DNA from: UBA1672 sp050633505
Lineage (GTDB): Bacteria; Pseudomonadota; Alphaproteobacteria; Micavibrionales; Micavibrionaceae
DNA: 64,000 nucleotides
Direction of reading: 5' to 3'
Assembly: GCA_050633505.1 (NCBI GenBank)
Contig: JBOEGQ010000010.1
Location: forward strand, 62,001 to 126,000
The translations under genes were made by a program, and so were the position numbers. Positions 1-8,844 of this stretch are shown here, in pieces. The notes under the pieces are model-generated. The model had not been told where the DNA came from. It was given only the letters and a program-made list of their open reading frames with translations, and did no database searches. The number at the start of each line of letters is the position of its first letter. Position 1 is the stretch's first letter.

Positions 1-392
1 TCAACATGATCGAAGGTTTTGAAGAAGAAATTTCTATCGAACTTCAAAGCCGTGCGCAAAACTGGCTAGACCAAAAAGCAGCTGAGCTTAAAGAGAAACA
101 ATCAGATCTTGGTATTCAAGATGACCTTATGGCCGCTGAAGGCTTACGCCCTGATCAGATCTTAAAACTTGGCCAGGAAGGTGTGAAAACACTTGATGAT
201 CTAGCTGACTTGGCTGGTGATGAACTTGTTGAAATGCTTGGTGATAACCAAATCACCGAGGTTTATGCCAATGAAATCATCATGAAGGCACGCGAACATT
301 GGTTCGCAGAAGAAGATGCCGCTGCTGCTGCTGCTGCTGAAAAGGCATCAGAAGAAGAGACATCAGAAGAAAGCGCATCAGACGATGCGTAA
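1..392 (+). CDS. nusA: Transcription termination/antitermination factor NusA, C-terminal part (5' end outside window)
   Basis: The reading frame is already open at the window edge and ends at 392. NusA binds RNA polymerase and RNA and modulates pausing, termination and antitermination. What is visible is the carboxy-terminal portion: repeats of the helix-hairpin-helix kind found in the acidic repeat region (GLRPDQILKLGQEGVKTLDD), followed by an Ala/Glu/Ser-rich acidic tail. Position immediately upstream of infB is the classical nusA-infB order and supports the call. The catalytically irrelevant but diagnostic S1 and KH domains would lie upstream of the window. The ATG at position 6 is internal and not the start. 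Confidence 0.9.
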   Translation, partial: NMIEGFEEEISIELQSRAQNWLDQKAAELKEKQSDLGIQDDLMAAEGLRPDQILKLGQEGVKTLDDLADLAGDELVEMLGDNQITEVYANEIIMKAREHWFAEEDAAAAAAAEKASEEETSEESASDDA

Positions 393-415
393 TATCGGCA
401 AAGAAAGGGACTATT

Positions 416-562
416 TTGGAAATTTCCAAAACCAAACATGCCAATAACATTTTCATCCTTTCCCGTATATGTGCGGGAAAGGGCTTCCGTTTCTGTCCGA
501 TAAATACAGATATTTACCATGATAAAGGCTTTGCACTCGATACAATCGAAGTGTATACCTAA
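416..562 (+). CDS. Possible 48-codon TTG-start ORF in the place of ylxR
   Basis: A purine-rich AAAGGGA (404-410) lies five bases before a TTG codon that opens 48 codons, ending TAA at 560-562. It sits exactly where many bacteria have ylxR between nusA and infB. The product has two cysteines and several basic residues, but I cannot align it with YlxR motifs. It may be a remnant, a leader peptide for infB, or chance. An inverted repeat lies inside it. Weakly supported. Confidence 0.2.
   Translation: MEISKTKHANNIFILSRICAGKGFRFCPINTDIYHDKGFALDTIEVYT
457..482 (+). other. Hairpin in the nusA-infB spacer
   Basis: CCTTTCCCG (457-465) and CGGGAAAGG (474-482) form a perfect 9-base-pair stem with an 8-base loop. 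No T-run follows on either strand, so it is not a standard terminator. It could be an RNA processing or attenuation element ahead of infB, since this operon is autoregulated in some bacteria. Confidence 0.4.
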
Positions 563-587
563 TCGTACAAAATTTTAGGCGAAATAA

Positions 588-3068
588 ATGACTGAGAAAA
601 AAGAAGAAAACACAAATAATAAATCTGGTGGAAAGACATTAAGTCTGTCAGGAAAAACATTGAGCCTAAAAGCTGGTGGCGGTGCGGGACGCGGTTCCTC
701 CTCCCCTGGTGTTGCAGTAGAAGTTCGCAATAGAAAAAGAGCCGCTCCTGTCACAACAAAAACCTCTGCCGAACCATCAAAAACATCATCAAATGAAGAA
801 CACCTTACATCCGGTGAAAAGGATGCGCGCGCGCGCGCTCTTAAAGCCGCAATGTCAGGTGATGCAAAGCGCAAAGAACTGCCTAAACGACGCGTTATGA
901 CTCTTGAAGATAAAAAAGCAGAAGAAGAAACACTAAAAGCTGAGCAAGAGAAGATAGCTCAAGAAGAAAAGAAAAAAGAAGAAGCTGCTTTGAAGAAGGC
1001 CGCACCTGCTGCTACTGCATCGACTCCTTCTGCTCCGGAAAAAGAAGAAGCCAAGCGCCCTAAAAACTTCTCTAACCAAGATGCAAAACCCGCGGAAAGC
1101 TATCGCGATAAAATTAAGAAAGCTGCAGCAAAGCCAAATCCACGCACCGATAACCGCCGTGGTGGACGCCTAACTGTTGCGCAAGCACTGAACAAAGATT
1201 ATGAACGTGACCGCAGTCAATCTCTCGCTGCGCAGAAAAGAGCACGTGAAAAAGCCAGATTGGCCGCACAACCGTTTCAAGAGCCAACTCAAAAATCTGT
1301 ACGTGAAGTTACCCTTCCCGAGACCATTACCGTTCAGGAACTTTCAAATCGTATGGCTGAACCAGGTAAGGAAGTTGTCAAAGCCTTAATGAAAATGGGT
1401 GTAATGGCAACAAGCTCACAATCAATTGACGCGGATACCGCAGAAGTAATTATTGATGAGTTTGGTCACAAAGCAAAACGCGTTGCAGATGCCGATGTTG
1501 AAATTGGTCTGGATGATCACGAAGATACAAATGAAGAACTAGAAGCACGCCCACCTGTTGTGACAATTATGGGGCACGTTGATCACGGGAAAACATCTCT
1601 TTTGGATGCTTTACGTGAAACTGATGTCGTTGCCGGTGAAGCTGGCGGTATTACACAGCATATTGGTGCGTATCAGGTTCAACTTTCATCTGGTGACAAG
1701 ATCACCTTCTTGGATACCCCTGGACACGCGGCCTTTACAGAAATGCGCGCACGTGGTGCAGATGTAACTGACATTGTTGTTATTGTTGTGGCGGCAAATG
1801 ATTCAATCATGCCTCAAACAATTGAGGCCATTAACCATGCTAAAGCTGCGGAAGTCCCTATTATTGTCGCAGTTAATAAAATCGACTTGCCCGATGCAAA
1901 CCCAACAAAAGTAAAGCAAGACCTTTTACAGTACGAAGTTGTCATTGAAGAAATGGGCGGAGATGTACAGTGTGTGGAAATCTCGGCTAAAAAGAAAACC
2001 AATCTCGATAAACTTGAAGAAGCAATTCTTTTACAAGCTGAAATCCTAGAACTCAGCTGTAATCCAAATAGAGAAGCACAAGGATTTGTTGTTGAATCCA
2101 AAATGGAGAAAGGCCGCGGTTCTGTTGCAACTGTCCTTATTCAAAAAGGTACTCTACGCATTGGGCATGTATTTGTTGCAGGCCCTGTGTTTGGCCGTGT
2201 TCGTGCACTGATTGATGATAAAGGCCGCCATGTAAAAGAGGCAATTCCTGGGCAACCTGTCGAAGTTCTTGGCTCAAACGGTACGCCCTCTGCCGGTGAT
2301 ATCTTTAATGTCACGGCAGAAGAATCCAAAGCACGTGAAATTGCCGAATACCGTGAAAGAAAAATCAAAGAAATCCAAGCTGCAAATGCAGTTAAAGGCC
2401 GTACAACAATGGAACAACTTCTTCTTCAACGTGAAGAAGGTGAAAAGACCAAATTGCCGGTTATTATTCGTGCTGACGTTCATGGGTCTGTTGAAGCCAT
2501 CGTTGGATCTCTCAACAAAATGGTTGATGAGAATGAAGGCATTGACGTACAGGTACTTCACACAGGTGTTGGCGGTATTACAGAGTCAGATGTTATTCTG
2601 GCAAATGCCTCAGGCGCATTAATCATCGGATTTAATGTCCGTGCCAATAAACAGGCACGCGATCTAGCCACAAAAGAGAAAGTAGATGTTCGCTATTACA
2701 ACATTATTTACAACGTCATTGACGATGCGAAAGCTCTATTATCTGGTATGCTTGAACCGACAATACGTGAAGAATATATTGGTCAGGCTGCTATTAAACA
2801 GGTCTTCAACATCACTAAAGTCGGTAAAGTTGCCGGTTGTGATGTCATAGAAGGCAGTGTTAAACGTGGTTCTAAAGTTCGTCTTCTACGCGATGATGTC
2901 GTTATCCATGAAGGAATGCTTAAAACGCTGAAACGCTTCCAAGAAGAAGTTAAAGACGTTAAGCAAGGCCAGGAATGTGGTATGGCCTTTGAAAGCTATG
3001 ACGACATTAAAGAAGGCGATATTATTGAGTGCTTCGAAGTGACCCAAGAAGAACGCATAATTGAGTAA
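588..3068 (+). CDS. infB: Translation initiation factor IF-2
   Basis: IF-2 is the GTPase that delivers initiator fMet-tRNA to the 30S subunit and promotes subunit joining. At 826 residues it has family-typical length. In order: an alphaproteobacterial leader with KTLSLKAGG (about residues 20-30), a long charged low-complexity region rich in Lys, Glu and Ala, an IF2_N helical domain around residues 240-300, then the GTPase domain with GHVDHGKTS (about 328), DTPGHAAF and NKIDLP, followed by the beta-barrel and C-terminal initiator-tRNA-binding domains. It is followed after 6 bases by rbfA. No strong Shine-Dalgarno precedes the ATG, but no better start exists. Confidence 0.97.
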   Translation: MTEKKEENTNNKSGGKTLSLSGKTLSLKAGGGAGRGSSSPGVAVEVRNRKRAAPVTTKTSAEPSKTSSNEEHLTSGEKDARARALKAAMSGDAKRKELPKRRVMTLEDKKAEEETLKAEQEKIAQEEKKKEEAALKKAAPAATASTPSAPEKEEAKRPKNFSNQDAKPAESYRDKIKKAAAKPNPRTDNRRGGRLTVAQALNKDYERDRSQSLAAQKRAREKARLAAQPFQEPTQKSVREVTLPETITVQELSNRMAEPGKEVVKALMKMGVMATSSQSIDADTAEVIIDEFGHKAKRVADADVEIGLDDHEDTNEELEARPPVVTIMGHVDHGKTSLLDALRETDVVAGEAGGITQHIGAYQVQLSSGDKITFLDTPGHAAFTEMRARGADVTDIVVIVVAANDSIMPQTIEAINHAKAAEVPIIVAVNKIDLPDANPTKVKQDLLQYEVVIEEMGGDVQCVEISAKKKTNLDKLEEAILLQAEILELSCNPNREAQGFVVESKMEKGRGSVATVLIQKGTLRIGHVFVAGPVFGRVRALIDDKGRHVKEAIPGQPVEVLGSNGTPSAGDIFNVTAEESKAREIAEYRERKIKEIQAANAVKGRTTMEQLLLQREEGEKTKLPVIIRADVHGSVEAIVGSLNKMVDENEGIDVQVLHTGVGGITESDVILANASGALIIGFNVRANKQARDLATKEKVDVRYYNIIYNVIDDAKALLSGMLEPTIREEYIGQAAIKQVFNITKVGKVAGCDVIEGSVKRGSKVRLLRDDVVIHEGMLKTLKRFQEEVKDVKQGQECGMAFESYDDIKEGDIIECFEVTQEERIIE

Positions 3069-3074
3069 TTCATT

Positions 3075-3476
3075 ATGAAACGCCAAAAAAACAGCAGTAA
3101 TGGCCCATCACAGCGACAGCTTCGTGTTGGAGAACAAATCAGGCACATTCTGTCTGAGAGCTTACAGCGTGGGCATTTTAATAATGAGTTGCTTCTGAAC
3201 AAGTCAAACACCATCATCATTTCAGAAGTCAGGCCCTCTCCTGACCTCAAACACGTACGTGCATATGTCATGTCGATTAATGGAGAGGAAATGGATGACC
3301 TTCTTCCTGCCTTAAACGAAAATGCCCATATTTTCCAGAAGGATATCGGGAGGAATGCAAATTTAAAATTCACCCCACGTGTTAAATTTGTAACAGATAC
3401 CTCCTTTGACGAAGCACAGCATATCGAAAACTTACTACGCGATGTAAAACATGCTGATGATGACAACACGCAATAA
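3075..3476 (+). CDS. rbfA: 30S ribosome-binding factor RbfA
   Basis: RbfA is a KH-like protein that binds the neck region of immature 30S subunits and aids late 16S rRNA maturation and cold adaptation. The 133-residue product has the family pattern: QRQLRVGEQIRHILSE at the start, VRPSPDLKHVRAYV in the middle strand, and a C-terminal segment LKFTPRVKFVTDTSFDEA. Its place between infB and truB, with gaps of 6 and 21 bases, is the conserved order and suggests one transcript. Confidence 0.95.
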   Translation: MKRQKNSSNGPSQRQLRVGEQIRHILSESLQRGHFNNELLLNKSNTIIISEVRPSPDLKHVRAYVMSINGEEMDDLLPALNENAHIFQKDIGRNANLKFTPRVKFVTDTSFDEAQHIENLLRDVKHADDDNTQ

Positions 3477-3497
3477 CCAATAACCTGATATCAGAAC

Positions 3498-4448
3498 ATG
3501 GCACGAAGACGCAAAAAAGGCGATCATATTTCGGGATGGATCAATTTGGACAAACCGTATGGTATGACCAGCACGCAAGCCATTGGCAAAGTTCGCCGTG
3601 CGCTGAATGCACAAAAGATAGGACATGCTGGGACACTTGATCCCTTGGCAACCGGGGTTCTCCCTATTGCACTTGGTGAGGCAACCAAGACAATTCAATA
3701 TATTCAAGATGATCTAAAAACATATCGTTTCACCATCACTTGGGGTGAACAACGTAGTACAGATGATCAGGAAGGCGATGTCATCGCAACCTCAGATCAC
3801 CGCCCATCACAAGAAGAGATTGAATCCACCATCCCTGAGTTTACAGGCGATATTGAACAAATCCCTCCACAATTTTCAGCCATTAAAATCAATGGCGAAC
3901 GTGCCTATGACCTTGCCCGTGATGGAGAATCACCGGAATTAAAACCTCGCCCTGTTTATATACAACAGCTTAAACTCCTGACATCTTCTGAAAACACAGC
4001 AGAATTTGAAATGATATGCGGCAAAGGAACATATGTCAGGTCTATTGCGCGTGACATGGGCAATATGCTTGGCACCAAGGGGTATATTAGCTCCCTAAGA
4101 CGTACGCAGGTTGGTTCTTTTAAAGAGGACAACGCGATTTTACTGGACAATATGGTGGATATGGACTACGTTGCCGCCCGAAGCGAGTATTTGCTGCCGT
4201 TACAAGGCGTGCTGGACGATATCCCGGCTCTTCCCTTAAAGGCGGATGAAGTGGCAAGAATTCGTAATGGACAGGCACTCCATTTTGTTTCAAAGCCAGA
4301 TTTTGAACGTTTACAAAAAATCGGTCTTGGGCAAGCGGAATGTTTTTTGGCTTTTGCCATGTTTGAAGATACGCCAGTGGCCATCGTTGAACAGGAAAAA
4401 GCAGAAATCAGGCCTATCCGTGTATTTAACATCACGATGTGTGATTAA
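3498..4448 (+). CDS. truB: tRNA pseudouridine(55) synthase TruB
   Basis: TruB converts U55 in the T loop of tRNAs to pseudouridine and also acts as an RNA chaperone. The catalytic aspartate sits in GHAGTLDPLATGVL near residue 45, and further family blocks are visible: GEQRSTDDQEGDV, IPPQFSAIKINGERAYDLAR and CGKGTYVRSIARDMG. Length (316) is normal. The C-terminal part (residues about 240-316) resembles the small TruB C-terminal domain. It is the fourth gene in the nusA-infB-rbfA-truB-rpsO run. Confidence 0.96.
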   Translation: MARRRKKGDHISGWINLDKPYGMTSTQAIGKVRRALNAQKIGHAGTLDPLATGVLPIALGEATKTIQYIQDDLKTYRFTITWGEQRSTDDQEGDVIATSDHRPSQEEIESTIPEFTGDIEQIPPQFSAIKINGERAYDLARDGESPELKPRPVYIQQLKLLTSSENTAEFEMICGKGTYVRSIARDMGNMLGTKGYISSLRRTQVGSFKEDNAILLDNMVDMDYVAARSEYLLPLQGVLDDIPALPLKADEVARIRNGQALHFVSKPDFERLQKIGLGQAECFLAFAMFEDTPVAIVEQEKAEIRPIRVFNITMCD

Positions 4449-4475
4449 AAAGAAGATATTCGAAAGGAAAAAACA

Positions 4476-4745
4476 ATGGCTATCACTACCGCTGCGAAAG
4501 CAGACATCATTAAGAAATTTGAGAACAGCAAGGGCGACACAGGATCTCCTGAAGTTCAAGTTGCAATTCTAACAACACGCATCGAAGAGCTGTCACAGCA
4601 TATGCGCGTTCATAAAAAAGACTTCCACAGCCGTCGTGGCCTTTTGGCAATGGTTGCAAAACGTCGTAAGCTTCTTGACTATCTAAAGCGTAACGATGAA
4701 GCACGTTATCAAAAGGTTATTAAAGAGCTTGGTATCCGTCGTTAA
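4476..4745 (+). CDS. rpsO: 30S ribosomal protein S15
   Basis: S15 is a primary 16S rRNA binding protein that contacts the central domain and bridge B4. The 89-residue product is full length and has the signature blocks GDTGSPEVQVAILTTRI, HSRRGLLAMVAKRRKLLDYL and the C-terminal YQKVIKELGIRR. A good ribosome binding site (GAAAGGAAA) precedes the ATG. A strong intrinsic terminator follows 25 bases after the stop, closing the transcript. The usual next gene, pnp, is displaced by gpmI on the opposite strand. Confidence 0.98.
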   Translation: MAITTAAKADIIKKFENSKGDTGSPEVQVAILTTRIEELSQHMRVHKKDFHSRRGLLAMVAKRRKLLDYLKRNDEARYQKVIKELGIRR

Positions 4746-4770
4746 GACGTACCACAAATCAGAATTACGA

Positions 4771-4799
4771 AAGCCACCATTAATTTGGTGGCTTTTTTT
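4771..4799 (+). terminator. Intrinsic terminator after rpsO
   Basis: AAGCCACCA (4771-4779) and TGGTGGCTT (4786-4794) make a perfect 9-base-pair stem with a 6-base loop, followed by a T-run to 4799. It ends the infB-rpsO transcript. Read on the minus strand the stem is followed only by TTTCG, so it may act weakly for gpmI as well. Confidence 0.87.
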
Positions 4800-4829
4800 A
4801 TTGCTTATACAATCATACAATTTGAAACA

Positions 4830-6371
4830 TTAAGAAACCAGACACGTACCATCCATCTCTTCCGGCTTTTCAATACCAAGAAAATATAGAATAGTTGGTG
4901 CAATATCTGCGAGTTTACCTTCCTTCAAAGCAACGCCCTCTTCCGCGCCAATAACAATAAATGGGACAGGGTTAAGCGTATGCGCCGTATGTGGCCCATT
5001 TGTGGTTGGATCGAACATCTGATCCGCATTACCATGATCGGCTGTAACAATAAGCACACCTTGATTTTCTAAGATCAGGCTTTGTAATTTACACAATGTA
5101 CTATCCACCGATTCTGCCGCCTTACGGGCCGCTTCAACTGATCCGGTATGTCCCACCATATCCGTATTGGCGAAGTTAACAATGACAACGTCATGCTGAT
5201 TATTTGAAACGGTCTCAAGTAGCTTTTCTGACAGCTCAGGTGCGGACATTTCAGGCTGAAGGTCATATGTCGCAACCTTTGGAGAATTCACCAATATACG
5301 ATCTTCCCCTTCATAAGGCACCTCACGGCCACAGTTAAAGAAAAACGTTACATGCGGGTACTTCTCCGTTTCGGCCATTCGCATTTGCTTTAGACCATGT
5401 GCAGACACAATCTCACCTAAAATACGTTTATGCTCTAATGGTTGAAAGAGGATGTCCATAAACTCGTTCAATTCATCCGAATATTGCACCATACCTAAAG
5501 CTCTGGAAATCCGAGGCTTTCCGCCATCACGATCAAAACCGTCAAATTCTTCATATAGCATTGCCTGAAGGATCTCACGTGCCCGATCATTTCTGAAGTT
5601 CGCACAAATAAGGGCATCACCCTCTTCTATTCCACGATAACCATCCAGAACCACAGGCTTAACAAACTCATCACTCACATCCGCGTCGTAACTATCCTGC
5701 ATTGCTTGCACCGCAGAATCCTTAGCCGCGCCCTTCCCGTGGATAATTGTGTCATAGGCAAGGGATACACGTTCCCACCTTTTATCACGATCCATCGCAT
5801 AATAGCGCCCGCATAAAGTAGATAAGGAAACAAGATCGTTATCCGCAATCCTATTCAAAGTATCCTCAACAAATCCCTTACCACTTTGCGGAGGGCAATC
5901 ACGACCATCTGTAAAAGCATGAATATGCGTGCGGATCCCTGCGTTACCCATAATCTGCGCCATTGAAATAATATGATCCATATGCGCATGAACACCACCA
6001 TCGGAGACAAGCCCCATAAGGTGACAGGCCTTGCCGCTTTGTTTAAGCTCAGAAATTAAATTTTGAATAGCTGGGTAGCCCTCAACTTCTTTGGCTTTGA
6101 AAGCTTTGGTAATACGTGGCAAAAACTGCATCACAACCCGACCTGCGCCAATATTCATGTGCCCTACTTCAGAATTTCCCATTTGGCCTTCAGGTAATCC
6201 AACCTGCCCACCAAAGGTCGTCAATGTCGTATTGGGAAAGCTCTCCACCATCGCGTCATAACAAGGTGTCGATGCACTTGCAATTGCATCAAATTCACCA
6301 CCATCACCGATGCCCCATCCGTCAAGAATACATAAAACAACAGGCTTCTTTTTCGGTGTAAATTCAGACAT
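4830..6371 (-). CDS. gpmI: 2,3-bisphosphoglycerate-independent phosphoglycerate mutase
   Basis: This manganese-dependent enzyme interconverts 3- and 2-phosphoglycerate in glycolysis and gluconeogenesis. The 513-residue protein is of normal length. Visible are the N-terminal metal-binding LCILDGWGIGD, the phosphoserine motif GQMGNSEVGHMNIGAGR, FTDGRDCPP, the phosphotransferase-domain CANFRNDRAREI, and the C-terminal metal ligands in FANTDMVGHTG and VTADHGNADQM. It lies between rpsO and pnp and is transcribed against them, which breaks up the usual rpsO-pnp pair. Confidence 0.97.
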   Translation of the reverse strand: MSEFTPKKKPVVLCILDGWGIGDGGEFDAIASASTPCYDAMVESFPNTTLTTFGGQVGLPEGQMGNSEVGHMNIGAGRVVMQFLPRITKAFKAKEVEGYPAIQNLISELKQSGKACHLMGLVSDGGVHAHMDHIISMAQIMGNAGIRTHIHAFTDGRDCPPQSGKGFVEDTLNRIADNDLVSLSTLCGRYYAMDRDKRWERVSLAYDTIIHGKGAAKDSAVQAMQDSYDADVSDEFVKPVVLDGYRGIEEGDALICANFRNDRAREILQAMLYEEFDGFDRDGGKPRISRALGMVQYSDELNEFMDILFQPLEHKRILGEIVSAHGLKQMRMAETEKYPHVTFFFNCGREVPYEGEDRILVNSPKVATYDLQPEMSAPELSEKLLETVSNNQHDVVIVNFANTDMVGHTGSVEAARKAAESVDSTLCKLQSLILENQGVLIVTADHGNADQMFDPTTNGPHTAHTLNPVPFIVIGAEEGVALKEGKLADIAPTILYFLGIEKPEEMDGTCLVS

Positions 6372-6418
6372 TTCAAACTCTTCTTTTATTGGGTTAAAAG
6401 CAAACTAACCTTTGACTT

Positions 6419-6446
6419 TTGCGGCGGATAATGCCATGTCTATACT
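6419..6446 (+). promoter_or_regulatory. Candidate promoter for pnp
   Basis: TTGCGG (6419-6424), a 16-base spacer and TATACT (6441-6446) form a plausible sigma-70 type promoter. It would start transcription near 6453 and give pnp a leader of about 175 bases. The -10 matches five of six consensus positions, the -35 only three, so this is tentative. Confidence 0.4.
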
Positions 6447-6488
6447 CGTTTGAAAAGCTGTATTTTGGTAGAGCTTTACGGTCGACAA

Positions 6489-6596
6489 TTAAAAACAGTT
6501 TTCATACTGTTTTTAACAGTCCACCGAAGTTCTTTCAAAAGAAACTTATCAAGACATAAAGCAATCTGTCGGGAGACTTTTCACAGGGGTGAAAGG
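6489..6596 (+). promoter_or_regulatory. Structured 5' leader of pnp with two hairpins
   Basis: Two inverted repeats lie in the leader. The first is a perfect 11-base-pair stem, TTAAAAACAGT (6489-6499) with ACTGTTTTTAA (6506-6516), loop of six. The second pairs CTTTTCAC (6577-6584) with GTGAAAGG (6589-6596), one wobble pair, loop AGGG. In enteric bacteria the pnp leader is cut by RNase III in a stem and PNPase then represses its own mRNA; these stems suggest, but do not prove, a similar control here. Confidence 0.45.
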
Positions 6597-6629
6597 CACG
6601 ACAAATTTAAAAACATAAGGAAAATATAT

Positions 6630-8768
6630 ATGTTTAATGTTTACAGAAAAGAAATTGAGTTTGCGGGCAAAACGCTTACTCTTGAAACTGGTAAAGTTGC
6701 ACGTCAAGCAGACGGAAGTGTCCTTGCAACAGTTGGTGAAACATCTGTTCTTTGTGCCGTAACAGGTTCAAAATCAATCAGAGACGGACAAGACTTTTTC
6801 CCTCTCTCCGTTCATTACCAGGAAAAAACATACTCTGCCGGTAAAATTCCGGGTGGCTTTTTCAAACGTGAAGCACGCCCAAGCGAAAAAGAAACACTGA
6901 CATCACGTCTAATTGACCGTCCGATCCGCCCACTTTTCCCAAAAGGGTTCTTAAACGAAGTTCAGGTTGTCGCGACTGTTGTTTCGCACGATCTTGAGAA
7001 TGACCCGGACATGGTTGCCATGATTGGTTGTTCTGCTGCCCTAACAATTTCAGGCATCCCTTTTATGGGGCCGATCGGTGGCGTACGTGTTTGCTATAAA
7101 GATGGTGAATACCTTATCAACCCACCAATGCAAGATGTAAAAGACATGGATCTTGATCTGGTTGTTGCCGGTACAAAAGAAGGTGTTTTAATGGTTGAAT
7201 CCGAAGCATCCGAGCTAAGCGAAGAAATTATGCTTGGTGCGGTTAACGCCGGACATGAAGCATACCAACCTGTTATCGATGGCATCATTGATCTTGCCGA
7301 AATGTGCGCAAAGGACATGTGGGACATTATCGAAACACCAGAAGCAATCACAAACATGGCAAATGCTTTAAAAGAAAAATTTGCTGGTGATGTTGAAAAA
7401 GCATATGCGATCACTGACAAACTTGAACGCCAGACAGCTGTTGGCGCAGTGCGTAGCGCCGCAATCGAAGCATTCCTTGATGATGAAAACGGTATTGATG
7501 AAGCAATCATCACATCAAAATTCAAATCATTGGAAGCCGATGTTGTTCGTGGTGCAATCCTTAAAACAGGAAAGCGTATTGATGAACGTGATACAAAAAC
7601 AGTGCGTCCAATCGTATCTGAAGTTGGTGTTCTTCCACGTACACACGGTTCTTGCCTATTCACACGTGGTGAAACACAGGCTCTTGTCGTTGCGACATTA
7701 GGAACTGGTCAAGATGAACAGATCATTGATGCACTAGATGGCGAGTATAAAGAACGCTTCTTGCTACACTATAACTTCCCTCCATATTCTGTTGGTGAAG
7801 CTGGACGTATGGGCCCTCCGGGTCGTCGTGAAATCGGCCATGGTAAATTGGCATGGCGTTCACTTCATCCACTTTTACCTTCAACTGAAGACTTTCCATA
7901 CACAATGCGTTCTGTGTCTGAGATTACAGAATCCAATGGTTCTTCATCAATGGCGACAGTTTGTGGTACATCTTTGGCTCTTATGGATGCGGGTGTTCCG
8001 CTTAAGCGTCCGGTTGCGGGTATTGCCATGGGTTTGATCAAAGAAGGCGACGATTTCGCCGTTCTTTCAGACATTCTTGGTGATGAAGATCATCTTGGTG
8101 ACATGGACTTTAAAGTGGCAGGTACAAAAGAGGGTATTACTGCCCTTCAAATGGACATTAAGATCACATCCATTACAAAAGAAATCATGGAAGTGGCTCT
8201 TGATCAGGCAAAAGACGGTCGTATTCACATTCTTGATGAAATGGCGAAGGCTCTTTCCGAAGGCCGTGGTGAGCTAAATGCAAATGCACCACAGATCGTA
8301 TCAATCCAAATTCCAACGGATAAGATCCGTGAAGTTATCGGAACTGGTGGTAAGATCATCCGTGAAATCATCGAAGTAACAGAAACGAAAATCGACATCG
8401 AAGATGACGGTACAGTGAAAATTGCCGCGGTAAATGCAGAAAGCATCGACAAAGCGCTGAAGATGATCAAAGACATCACAGATGAGCCGGAAGTTGGTAC
8501 AATTTACACAGGTAAAGTTGTCAAATGCATGGACTTTGGCGCATTTGTAAACTTTATGGGTGCAAATGATGGTCTTGTTCACATTTCTGAGCTAAAGAAT
8601 GAGCGCGTTGCGAAAACAACAGACGTTGTGAATGAAGGCGATGAGGTTAAGGTTCTTCTTGCCGGTATCGATAACCGCGGTAAATTCAAGCTATCTATGA
8701 AGCGCGTAGATCAGGAAACTGGTGAGCTTATCGAAGAAGATACAGAAGAAGTACAAGAGGCAGGCTAA
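6630..8768 (+). CDS. pnp: Polyribonucleotide nucleotidyltransferase (PNPase)
   Basis: PNPase is the phosphate-dependent 3'-5' exoribonuclease of the RNA degradosome. From the ATG at 6630 (preceded by AAGGA) the product is 712 residues, the usual length; the frame stays open upstream to 6450 but that part has no family similarity. Domains: two RNase PH cores (first with FKREARPSEKETLTSRLIDRP, second with LFTRGETQALVVATLGT and GPPGRREIGHGKLA), a helical linker, a KH domain with IREVIGTGGKIIREI near residue 565, and an S1 domain from about 623. A strong terminator follows. Confidence 0.97.
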   Translation: MFNVYRKEIEFAGKTLTLETGKVARQADGSVLATVGETSVLCAVTGSKSIRDGQDFFPLSVHYQEKTYSAGKIPGGFFKREARPSEKETLTSRLIDRPIRPLFPKGFLNEVQVVATVVSHDLENDPDMVAMIGCSAALTISGIPFMGPIGGVRVCYKDGEYLINPPMQDVKDMDLDLVVAGTKEGVLMVESEASELSEEIMLGAVNAGHEAYQPVIDGIIDLAEMCAKDMWDIIETPEAITNMANALKEKFAGDVEKAYAITDKLERQTAVGAVRSAAIEAFLDDENGIDEAIITSKFKSLEADVVRGAILKTGKRIDERDTKTVRPIVSEVGVLPRTHGSCLFTRGETQALVVATLGTGQDEQIIDALDGEYKERFLLHYNFPPYSVGEAGRMGPPGRREIGHGKLAWRSLHPLLPSTEDFPYTMRSVSEITESNGSSSMATVCGTSLALMDAGVPLKRPVAGIAMGLIKEGDDFAVLSDILGDEDHLGDMDFKVAGTKEGITALQMDIKITSITKEIMEVALDQAKDGRIHILDEMAKALSEGRGELNANAPQIVSIQIPTDKIREVIGTGGKIIREIIEVTETKIDIEDDGTVKIAAVNAESIDKALKMIKDITDEPEVGTIYTGKVVKCMDFGAFVNFMGANDGLVHISELKNERVAKTTDVVNEGDEVKVLLAGIDNRGKFKLSMKRVDQETGELIEEDTEEVQEAG

Positions 8769-8798
8769 GCCCCCTCTTCTTCTCTTTATAAATATTTT

Positions 8799-8831
8799 AA
8801 AAAGCCGGGTCGTTTTGTCCGGCTTTTTCTT
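8799..8831 (+). terminator. Intrinsic terminator after pnp
   Basis: AAAAAGCCGG (8799-8808) pairs with CCGGCTTTTT (8819-8828), a 10-base-pair stem with a T-rich run continuing to 8831. It closes pnp 30 bases after the stop codon. Confidence 0.9.
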
Positions 8832-8844
8832 TTACAATAGCCAC

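Noticed and set aside
1201..2622. Frames of 60-117 codons inside infB
   Set aside because: They are shadows of infB, without own starts or motifs.
6450..6629. 60-codon N-terminal extension of pnp
   Set aside because: It crosses the predicted leader with two hairpins, has no PNPase similarity, and the ATG at 6630 has a ribosome binding site and gives the usual length.
8722..8844. Upstream start of the membrane protein gene within pnp
   Set aside because: The extension reads through the end of pnp and its terminator in another frame.
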